Shown here: positions 52,689-59,463 of the stretch, one piece after another
How the letters are laid out: every line of letters begins with the position of its first letter
Position numbering within the stretch: position 1 is the stretch's first letter
Assembly (NCBI RefSeq): GCF_000425585.1
Contig: NZ_KE384402.1
Location: forward strand, 90,449 to 154,448
Source of the DNA: Terrimonas ferruginea DSM 30193
GTDB taxonomy: Bacteria; Bacteroidota; Bacteroidia; Chitinophagales; Chitinophagaceae
Length of the DNA: 64,000 nucleotides
Reading direction: 5' to 3'
Program-made: the position numbers and the translations under genes
The notes under the pieces: generated by a model
Seen by the model: only the letters and a program-made list of their open reading frames with translations
Told to the model about the DNA's origin: nothing
Databases searched by the model: none

Positions 52689-53495
52689 ATGCGTCGATTA
52701 TCCATCATTCTCGTACTGCTTGCAGCACTTTCCGCCTGCTCAACTTCCCGTCAAACCGGCACCGGATCAACCGGCACTGCCAACCTGGTGGCAGATGGCA
52801 AAATATGGTCATCTTTTTTCCAGCAGTCAGCCGGTGAATACCGTGCGCTTTGTCTGCAGGCGTTCAATATCGCGCGCCTGCGATTGGATGAAGCATTAAA
52901 AGCCCCACACAGCAAACCATTGGCCATCGTTACCGATATCGATGAAACCTTTCTCGATAACAGCCCTTATGCTGTTGATCAGGCGTTTAAAGGAAAAGAC
53001 TACGACGCCGCTTCCTGGAATGCCTGGACCACCCGCGGAATAGCCGACACGCTTACCGGCGGACTCGCCTTTTTCAATTATGCCGCCTCGAAAGGTGTGG
53101 AAGTCTATTATATCACCAACCGGCATGAGCGCGAACGCGAAGGCACACTCCGTAATCTTCAGCATTTCTCCTTTCCCTACGCCGATAACAAACACCTGAT
53201 CCTGCGTCAGAATGTTTCAAGCAAAGAAGGCCGCCGCAACCAGGTGGCTGCCACACACGAGATTGTGTTGCTGCTCGGCGATAACCTTTCCGATTTCAAC
53301 GCTTTATTCGATAAAAAATCTGTTGCCGAACGCAACGCGTCGGTACAGCAACTGGCAGATTATTTTGGCAAACGCTATATCGTATTGCCCAACACCAACT
53401 ATGGTGGCTGGGAAGATGCCGTTTACGGCAACCGGTATGACCTGACTCCTGCGCAGAAAGACTCTGCCATCCGTTCGGTACTCAAACGTCCCTAA
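52689..53495 (+). CDS. class-B/e(P4)-type acid phosphatase lipoprotein
   Basis: The 268-residue product has a lipobox (LSACSTS) and the HAD signature TDIDETFLDNSPY (catalytic Asp pair), TNRHE and LLLGDNLSDF. It matches the HAD IIIB family of outer-membrane lipoprotein e(P4) phosphatases that release phosphate from nucleotides such as NADP or NMN outside the cytoplasm. The 3' gap to pdxJ is 33 bases. Confidence 0.92.
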   Translation: MRRLSIILVLLAALSACSTSRQTGTGSTGTANLVADGKIWSSFFQQSAGEYRALCLQAFNIARLRLDEALKAPHSKPLAIVTDIDETFLDNSPYAVDQAFKGKDYDAASWNAWTTRGIADTLTGGLAFFNYAASKGVEVYYITNRHEREREGTLRNLQHFSFPYADNKHLILRQNVSSKEGRRNQVAATHEIVLLLGDNLSDFNALFDKKSVAERNASVQQLADYFGKRYIVLPNTNYGGWEDAVYGNRYDLTPAQKDSAIRSVLKRP

Positions 53496-53512
53496 GACTT
53501 TTCTAAAATTGT

Positions 53513-53520
53513 TACCTTTA
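53513..53520 (+). promoter_or_regulatory. -7 promoter box before pdxJ
   Basis: TACCTTTA lies 8 bases before the ATG at 53529 and is one base off TAnnTTTG. Confidence 0.35.
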
Positions 53521-53528
53521 GCGACACT

Positions 53529-54254
53529 ATGACCAAACTCTCCGTCAACATCAATAAAATTGCCACGCTGCGCAATTCGCGGGGAGGAAACAATCCCGAT
53601 CTGCTGAAAGTAACGCGTGATATCCAGCTCTTCGGCGCCGATGGAGTGACCGTACATCCACGACCCGATGAACGGCATATCCGTTACCAGGATGTGCGGG
53701 ATATCCGCCCACTCATTACGACCGAGTTCAATATTGAAGGCAACTGCACCGAACAGAAATTTGTAGACCTGGTGCTGGAAGTAAAACCCGATCAGGTAAC
53801 GCTTGTTCCGGATGCCCTGGGGCAACTGACCTCCGATCACGGATGGGACACAATCAAGCATAAACAATACCTGCGCGATATTATAAGTGTATTCAGGAAA
53901 GCCGGCATCCGTGTCAGCATTTTTGTAGACCCCGTGATCGAGATGGTGGAAGGCGCCGCAGAAACAGGTACCGACCGCATTGAATTGTACACGGAAGGAT
54001 ATGCACGTCAATTTGCCGCGGGTGAAGAAGACGCCGCGGTGGCGCCTTATACCTTAGCTGCCGCAAGAGCGGTGGAGCTCGGCCTGGGATTGAATGCCGG
54101 GCATGACCTCGACATGCACAACCTCGCCTTTTTCAATCAGCGTGTACAGGGATTGGCCGAAGTAAGTATCGGGCACGCGCTGATCTGCGACGCTTTGTAT
54201 TTAGGATTGGAAAATACGATCCAGTTGTATAAACGCCAGTTGACGCTGGTTTAA
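53529..54254 (+). CDS. pdxJ: pyridoxine 5'-phosphate synthase
   Basis: The 241-residue product has all the PdxJ landmarks: KLSVNINKIATLRNSRGGN, the GADGVTVHPRPDERHI loop, TEFNIEGN, LVPDALGQLTSDHGWD and LNAGHDLDMHNL. The enzyme condenses deoxyxylulose phosphate with 3-amino-2-oxopropyl phosphate to form pyridoxine phosphate in the DXP-dependent vitamin B6 pathway. Confidence 0.96.
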   Translation: MTKLSVNINKIATLRNSRGGNNPDLLKVTRDIQLFGADGVTVHPRPDERHIRYQDVRDIRPLITTEFNIEGNCTEQKFVDLVLEVKPDQVTLVPDALGQLTSDHGWDTIKHKQYLRDIISVFRKAGIRVSIFVDPVIEMVEGAAETGTDRIELYTEGYARQFAAGEEDAAVAPYTLAAARAVELGLGLNAGHDLDMHNLAFFNQRVQGLAEVSIGHALICDALYLGLENTIQLYKRQLTLV

Positions 54255-54299
54255 TATAGCTGCTGAAGCAGTAGAAATATCACTCTTTAAACCAATGAT

Positions 54300-54368
54300 A
54301 TGAATACCGCCCTCCGCTTTTTGCTGTTTGTGCTTTTTGTATTGCTGTATTTTTCGCTGCTGACCTGA
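54300..54368 (+). CDS. possible 22-residue membrane peptide
   Basis: A frame from ATG 54300 to TGA 54366-54368 encodes MNTALRF followed by an almost pure Leu/Val/Phe stretch ending FSLLT. It lies 45 bases behind pdxJ and 69 bases before the next gene. Its composition suggests a single membrane helix, but there is no conserved context to prove that it is translated. Confidence 0.3.
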   Translation: MNTALRFLLFVLFVLLYFSLLT

Positions 54369-54437
54369 CAAAATGTTAAAGCCTCCGGCGCCGGGCCACT
54401 TCTGCCCCGCTGTATTCGTCTGTTATAAAAAAAGCCG

Positions 54438-54818
54438 ATGAAACATCTTCTACCCTTATTTTTCCTGATTGGTTTTGCAGCAACTGCCCATGCCCAGAAG
54501 GTAGAAAGCATTCATTTTCATTTGTACACCGACAGCCTGAAAAAGGGTACACATAATTATATTAATGTCGACGGTAAACTCTCCAATGGCCGCTGGCTAC
54601 CGCTGACGGCAAAAGATATCCGCTTCACCACGGATTACGGTCGTTTTGAAGGCAACGAGCTCGTGCTTCCCGAAAATACCACCGTGGCCTTCGTCACCGT
54701 CAGGGCCGAGCTGATCAGCGATCCCAGTCTCCGCCTCGAACAAAAAATCTGGATCAAGACCATTCCCAATCCGGATGTGCTACCGTCCAAAGAAGATGTG
54801 CTGCCGAAGAAGAGGTGA
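54438..54818 (+). CDS. exported hypothetical protein
   Basis: The 126-residue product has a signal peptide (MKHLLPLFFLIGFAATAHA-Q) and a single beta-sandwich-like domain (VESIHFHLYTDSLKKGTHNY, DIRFTTDYGRFEGNELVL, AFVTVRAELISDPSLRLE). Function unknown; probably periplasmic. Confidence 0.7.
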   Translation: MKHLLPLFFLIGFAATAHAQKVESIHFHLYTDSLKKGTHNYINVDGKLSNGRWLPLTAKDIRFTTDYGRFEGNELVLPENTTVAFVTVRAELISDPSLRLEQKIWIKTIPNPDVLPSKEDVLPKKR

Positions 54819-54834
54819 AAGGGAGAAGGTATAA

Positions 54835-54870
54835 GGCCCGACACTTCGGGCCGAAGCTTCGGCCTAAGGT
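54835..54870. repeat. tandem GC hairpins in AT-rich repeat
   Basis: GGCCCGACACTTCGGGCC and the palindrome CCGAAGCTTCGG follow each other between AAGG-rich flanks. The core CCCGACACTTCGGG is close to the hairpin at 21486-21500. Confidence 0.7.
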
Positions 54871-54948
54871 GGAAGGCATAGGATTGTAGTTCCAAACTTC
54901 TGACTTTTGAATGTTGATTTATTCATTCTTTCCCGCACCAACGACAAA

Positions 54949-54985
54949 TGATTTTCAAATTTTCAAATTATCAAATTGCCTAATT
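54949..54985. repeat. octameric repeat upstream of the SRP RNA
   Basis: 8-base units TTCAAATT, TTCAAATT, ATCAAATT, GCCTAATT lie just before the SRP RNA promoter. Same family as at 19595 and 21480. Confidence 0.7.
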
Positions 54986-54999
54986 ATCCCGTATTTGCT

Positions 55000-55007
55000 T
55001 ATCTTCG
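55000..55007 (+). promoter_or_regulatory. -7 promoter box of the SRP RNA gene
   Basis: TATCTTCG is close to TAnnTTTG and ends five bases before the 5' arm of the SRP RNA. Confidence 0.55.
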
Positions 55008-55012
55008 CGGCC

Positions 55013-55110
55013 GGCAGGTCTTACACGACCAGCTCCTGCTGAATCTCCCCAGGGCCGGAAGGCAGCAAGGATACGCGGTTGTAGCGGTGCGATGTGAGTA
55101 GCCTGCCTTT
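55013..55110 (+). ncRNA. ffs: signal recognition particle RNA (4.5S type)
   Basis: The apical SRP core CCCCAGGGCCGGAAGGCAGC (55047-55066) is unmistakable. The ends GGCAGG (55013-55018) and CCTGCC (55102-55107) pair and are followed by a T-run at 55108-55116 that serves as terminator. The RNA forms the core of the signal recognition particle with Ffh. Confidence 0.92.
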
Positions 55111-55192
55111 TTTTTTCTTTTTTTCCGGAAGACCATTAACCCGGAACATTCCCACTGCCAACAGATCTTCAATCAACAAATTTCCTCTTGCT

Positions 55193-55843
55193 ATGAAATT
55201 TTTCATTGACACTGCCAATCTCGCTCAGATCAAAGAAGCTCACGAATTAGGCATCCTCGACGGAGTTACCACTAACCCTTCACTGATGGCCAAAGAAGGC
55301 ATCAAAGGACAGGAAGCTATTTTCAACCACTACCGCGCTATCTGCGACCTCGTAGACGGCGACATCAGTGCAGAAGTAGTGAGCACAGATTTCGACGGCA
55401 TCATTGAAGAAGGCAAGAAGCTGGCCGCTATCCACCCCAATATCATCGTGAAAGTGCCGATGATCAAAGACGGTGTGAAAGCGATCAAATGGTTTACCGA
55501 CAACGGTATCGCTACCAACTGTACACTCGTATTTTCTGCCGGACAGGCCATCCTTTGTGCCAAAGCCGGTGCCAAATATGTATCGCCCTTCATCGGTCGT
55601 GTAGACGATAGCGGCTGGGATGGCGTACAACTCGTACAACAGATCGCCAACATTTACGCAGTTCAGGGATTTAAAACCCAGGTACTGGCAGCTTCTATCC
55701 GCAATGCCAACCACATCATCCGCTGCGCAGAAGCCGGCGCCGATGTGTGCACCTGCCCGCTCGATTCAATCCTGGCACTGCTAAAACATCCGCTTACCGA
55801 TATCGGTCTGGCAAAATTCCTCGAAGACGCAAAGAAACTTTAA
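55193..55843 (+). CDS. transaldolase-like fructose-6-phosphate aldolase family protein
   Basis: The 216-residue product has the short transaldolase/FSA layout: MKFFIDTANLAQIKEAHELG, VTTNPSLMAKEG, NIIVKVPMIKDGVKAIKW with the Schiff-base Lys, and GADVCTCPLDSILALLKHPLTD. Members either work as transaldolases in the pentose phosphate pathway or cleave fructose 6-phosphate. I start at ATG 55193; the earlier in-frame start falls in the SRP RNA. Confidence 0.92.
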   Translation: MKFFIDTANLAQIKEAHELGILDGVTTNPSLMAKEGIKGQEAIFNHYRAICDLVDGDISAEVVSTDFDGIIEEGKKLAAIHPNIIVKVPMIKDGVKAIKWFTDNGIATNCTLVFSAGQAILCAKAGAKYVSPFIGRVDDSGWDGVQLVQQIANIYAVQGFKTQVLAASIRNANHIIRCAEAGADVCTCPLDSILALLKHPLTDIGLAKFLEDAKKL

Positions 55844-55849
55844 ATACAA

Positions 55850-55874
55850 AAAACCGCCTGAAGGCGGTTTTTTA
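55850..55874 (+). terminator. rho-independent terminator of the aldolase gene
   Basis: A strong stem ACCGCC-TGAA-GGCGGT with T-run follows the stop codon at 55843 by 6 bases. Confidence 0.9.
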
Positions 55875-55877
55875 ATG

Positions 55878-56105
55878 TGTAAATGTGTCGGTCCGGCTTC
55901 GCCGGACGATATGTGTAAATGTGGAAATGGAAACGCTTCCCTGCACACTCATTTTCCCATTTACACACTTACACATTCTCACCTGGTTCCTGCCACAGAA
56001 TTCAATTGCGTAAATCCTCCCAAGTCAATTGAAACACTTCTCTCCATACTCATTTTCACATTTACACATGGCCCCGCAAAGCGGGCACATTTTCACATTC
56101 TCACC
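55878..56105. repeat. octameric repeats, GC hairpins and a duplicated gene end
   Basis: Units of the GTGTAAAT/ATTTACAC family alternate with GC hairpins (GTCCGGCTTCGCCGGAC at about 55891, CCCGCAAAGCGGG at 56073-56085). Bases 55972-56022 repeat 56094-56144 with a few changes, so the last codons of the DUF5103 gene and its flank are duplicated outside the gene. Confidence 0.8.
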
Positions 56106-57375
56106 TGGTTCCTGCCACAGAATTCAACTGCGTAAATCCCACCAACTCATCGGCACGGCCGCCAAACGGGCGGAAGTAAACCAGCACCATATAATTATTT
56201 TCAGCCCCCCAATAATTGCCTTCTATATTTTCAGGCACGGCATTGCGCGAAGCACCTCCTGGTTGTGCCACATAAGAATAGTTGTAATATCCCTGCTTTA
56301 AAAACAACGTTTTTTCATACACACCTTTCTCTTCATTGAATTCCATACGAGAGGCATCATTGGTTTTATAGCCCGTTACTTCCCCATATAGATAAATGTC
56401 TTTGCCAGGGATTGCCTGCTTGTTAGGTGGCACAAACGTAAAGTGCGTGTAGGCATAATCGCTCTGCCAGTACGGATTGTTGCCATCCGTATTCTCCAAG
56501 GTATAAATGCCATTGATATCGGTATAAAAGAAATACACCTGTCCTTTGCGGTCTACGTCAGGCTTTACCACCACATCTACCCTGCCGGGCACGCTGTCAT
56601 ATATTTTCACCATGCGGTCACTCATGAGCCGCAGACTCCGCAGATCGATCCAGCGCCATTCTATGCCGCCGGGAAAGGTGGTGCCGTCATCACTGAATTC
56701 AAAATAGTTTCCACGGAAGATAGTCGGCTTGTCGACCATCACCGACGTGTTCCAGTTATAGTTCTGCAGTATGCGCAGGCGAATGTCCTGCGGCGATAGT
56801 ATGTTAATGCGTGAGTTAGCCGTATTGATCACGGCCTGCACACGCTGATGCGTTTGAAACAATTGACCATTGTAAGGCTGACGTATCTGTGCTCCGATCT
56901 GTACTTTATTATCCACTACCAGGAATCTTTTCGTCAGCACCGTTTTCGATGTGTCATTGTTCAGGAATACTTTCAGGATGTAGTTACCCGATCTGGAAGG
57001 TATCGAGTTACGTTCGGGAAAACGTGCCTGGTAATGTGTGTAACGTGTCTCGGATATAGATGAGTTCCTGTATGTGCCGATACGTGTGCTTTGAAATCCC
57101 TGGATATAATCAAATCCCATCAGGCTGCTCTGCGTCCAGTCGGCATTGCAGAGGATAAAACTGAAATAAAAGTTTTTGATGTCGCCGTCCATGTCATCGA
57201 AATGCAGTTCCAACTGATCCGCACCATTGAGTTGCAGGACCGGATAGCTATAGATATCTCCCGCCTTGAATAATTTAACAGAATGAATGGAAGGCTGATA
57301 AATGCGTTCTTCCCATTGCGCACGCAGACCTGTCGTTAAACCAAGCAGCAGCAGAAAAAAAAGGATTCGTTTCAT
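56101..57375 (-). CDS. T9SS plug protein family (DUF5103)
   Basis: The roughly 424-residue product has a signal peptide (MKRILFFLLLLGLTTGLRAQ) and the DUF5103 domains: QPSIHSVKLFKAGD, FDYIQGFQST, RFPERNSIPSRSGNYILKVF and the late DASRMEFNEEKGVYEKTLFLKQGYYNY. In Flavobacterium this protein binds SprA of the type IX secretion system and acts as a plug. I use Met 57375; the longer start at 57420 has no signal peptide at its end. Confidence 0.9.
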   Translation of the reverse strand: MKRILFFLLLLGLTTGLRAQWEERIYQPSIHSVKLFKAGDIYSYPVLQLNGADQLELHFDDMDGDIKNFYFSFILCNADWTQSSLMGFDYIQGFQSTRIGTYRNSSISETRYTHYQARFPERNSIPSRSGNYILKVFLNNDTSKTVLTKRFLVVDNKVQIGAQIRQPYNGQLFQTHQRVQAVINTANSRINILSPQDIRLRILQNYNWNTSVMVDKPTIFRGNYFEFSDDGTTFPGGIEWRWIDLRSLRLMSDRMVKIYDSVPGRVDVVVKPDVDRKGQVYFFYTDINGIYTLENTDGNNPYWQSDYAYTHFTFVPPNKQAIPGKDIYLYGEVTGYKTNDASRMEFNEEKGVYEKTLFLKQGYYNYSYVAQPGGASRNAVPENIEGNYWGAENNYMVLVYFRPFGGRADELVGFTQLNSVAGTR

Positions 57376-57450
57376 GAGGATCAGCGTTAAAATGAACCGC
57401 AGCCGGGCAGACAACGGCATGAAAAAGTGAAATTAAGACTTTAAACCGCT

Positions 57451-57458
57451 TAATTTTG
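57451..57458 (+). promoter_or_regulatory. -7 promoter box before the LolC/E-like gene
   Basis: TAATTTTG matches TAnnTTTG, 23 bases before the TTG at 57481. Confidence 0.5.
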
Positions 57459-57480
57459 ACACTAAGACAAATTAATCGAC

Positions 57481-58716
57481 TTGAAGGTTGCCCGTTTCAT
57501 CGCTCATCGTGTTGCTTTTAACCAGCAACGTTCACTGTCCCGGTTTATCATCCGGCTTTCCATCGTGGCAACCGTTATCAGCGTGGCGGTTATGATCGTT
57601 ACATTGGCTTTCGCCAATGGTTTCCAGGAAAAAGTAAGTGAGAAAGTTTTTAGTTTCTGGGGGCATATCCGTATCCAGGAAAAACAACCCTTCAAAGCGT
57701 TGATCGCTGAAGAAATTCCGATCACCCGTGATCCTGATCTTGAAAAAGATATCATGCGGGATCCGCAGATCAAAAGCATTGCCGCTTTTGCCACCAAGTA
57801 TGCCATCCTTAAGACAAAGGACGAGATCGATGGTGTGTTGCTGAAAGGCGTGGATGCCGGTTACAATTTTCACCAGATGGAGGATTTTATCCAGGAAGGA
57901 CGGCCCATCCAATTCAACGACAGTACCTACAGCCGCGAGATCATGCTGTCCGCTTATATGGCTTCACAATTAAAATTGAAAGCCAATGACCGCATCCTGA
58001 TTTATTTTATCCGTCCCGACGGCCGCCTCCGCCCCGACCGGCTGACTGTTAGCGGTATTTACAAAACCGGCATCGAAGAATACGATCATACTTTCGCCAT
58101 TGGCGATATCCGTTTACTACAACGACTCAATGATTGGGACTCCACGCAGATCGGCGGTTATGAGTTGTTTCTACACGACAGAAAAGCGATCGATCAAGTG
58201 GCCGATGATATTTACAGCCGCGAAAACTTTCCTCCTACCTGGGATGCGCAGAGTGTGCGTTCAGTATCTCCCAATATCTTCGACTGGCTCAACATGCAGG
58301 ACACCACCCGCAATGTGCTGATCGGGTTCATGGTGGCCGTGGCGATCATCAACCTCATCACCTGCCTGATTATCCTGGTGCTCGAACGCGTGCGGATGAT
58401 CGGCGTGCTGAAAGCTTTAGGCGCCACCGACTGGACCGTGCAAAAGATATTTCTTCGTCATTCCTTATTAATCACCTTGTCGGGTATCCTGCTCGGCGCA
58501 GCAGTCGGGTTGGGCATTCTCTATCTGCAGGAAGCGACCGGCTTTATCACCCTGCCGGAAGATGCTTATTACATGGATAAAGCTGCCGTTAAAATTGTAT
58601 GGAGCCAGGTGGGGTTGGTTTGCGGCGGCACCTTATTGATTTGCCTGCTCGTGTTGATGATCCCTTCGCTGATCGTGCGGAAGATCCAACCCGTAAAAGC
58701 GATACAGTTCCGCTAA
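57481..58716 (+). CDS. LolC/E-like ABC transporter permease
   Basis: The 411-residue product has the FtsX/MacB layout: one N-terminal membrane segment (IVATVISVAVMIVTLAFANGF), a periplasmic MacB_PCD domain (about 50-270) and three C-terminal segments. FIAHRVAFNQQRSLSRFIIRLSIV is typical of lipoprotein-release permeases. It starts with TTG. The ATPase partner is not adjacent. Confidence 0.87.
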   Translation: MKVARFIAHRVAFNQQRSLSRFIIRLSIVATVISVAVMIVTLAFANGFQEKVSEKVFSFWGHIRIQEKQPFKALIAEEIPITRDPDLEKDIMRDPQIKSIAAFATKYAILKTKDEIDGVLLKGVDAGYNFHQMEDFIQEGRPIQFNDSTYSREIMLSAYMASQLKLKANDRILIYFIRPDGRLRPDRLTVSGIYKTGIEEYDHTFAIGDIRLLQRLNDWDSTQIGGYELFLHDRKAIDQVADDIYSRENFPPTWDAQSVRSVSPNIFDWLNMQDTTRNVLIGFMVAVAIINLITCLIILVLERVRMIGVLKALGATDWTVQKIFLRHSLLITLSGILLGAAVGLGILYLQEATGFITLPEDAYYMDKAAVKIVWSQVGLVCGGTLLICLLVLMIPSLIVRKIQPVKAIQFR

Positions 58717-59444
58717 CCCCGCATGTGCGAAAGCAGGATGCCCGTTGCCACCGCTGCATTCAATGATTCAGCCTGTCCTATTCGGGGTATCGTAATGCGC
58801 TTCGTAACTTTTTCAAATACTGCAGGGCTTATTCCTTTTGATTCGTTGCCGATCACGAGCACCCCTTCTTTTATTTTTCCGGTGGCACTAACAGCCTGTC
58901 CTTCCAGTGCGGCGGCATAGATTACAGGCTGACCTTCTTCAGCCAACCATTTTTCCAGATCGGTATATAAAATGCCTACGCGGCTGATGCTGCCCATAGT
59001 CGATTGCACCACTTTGGGGTTGTAGCAATCGGCACAATCACGGCTGCATATGATCCGGCTGATCCCGAACCAGTCCGCAATCCGGATGATGGTGCCGAGA
59101 TTTCCCGGATCCTGGATGGTGTCGAGCGCCAGCACCAACTGCCCGCGGACCGGTGCCGCATACGGGATGTCGAATTGTTTTACAACGGCCAGCACCTGGT
59201 TGGGCGTGGCCAACTGCGAAATCCTTTCCAACTCATGCGGCTGAAGGGTCACCGTGTCGGGTCCGCCTGCCGGCCGCTGGCTGATCCATTCCGGTACCGC
59301 ATAAAGCTCCGTGATGCGGTCCGGACAGGCCTGGAGGAGCTCGCTCACCAGCTTGGGCCCCTCGGCGATAAATACGCCCTCTTCATCCCTGAATTTTTTA
59401 TGGCCCAAACTTTGAATATATTTGATCTTCAATTTAGTAAGCAT
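58713..59444 (-). CDS. SpoU/TrmH-family RNA 2'-O-methyltransferase
   Basis: The 243-residue product has an N-terminal substrate-binding domain and the three SpoU motifs: DTIQDPGNLGTIIRIADWFG, VIGNESKGIS and IPRIGQAESLNAAVATGI. It methylates the 2'-hydroxyl of a tRNA or rRNA ribose. It overlaps the LolC/E-like gene by 4 bases at the 3' ends. Confidence 0.93.
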   Translation of the reverse strand: MLTKLKIKYIQSLGHKKFRDEEGVFIAEGPKLVSELLQACPDRITELYAVPEWISQRPAGGPDTVTLQPHELERISQLATPNQVLAVVKQFDIPYAAPVRGQLVLALDTIQDPGNLGTIIRIADWFGISRIICSRDCADCYNPKVVQSTMGSISRVGILYTDLEKWLAEEGQPVIYAAALEGQAVSATGKIKEGVLVIGNESKGISPAVFEKVTKRITIPRIGQAESLNAAVATGILLSHMRG

Positions 59445-59463
59445 CCGGTTTGTATTAGTTTTT

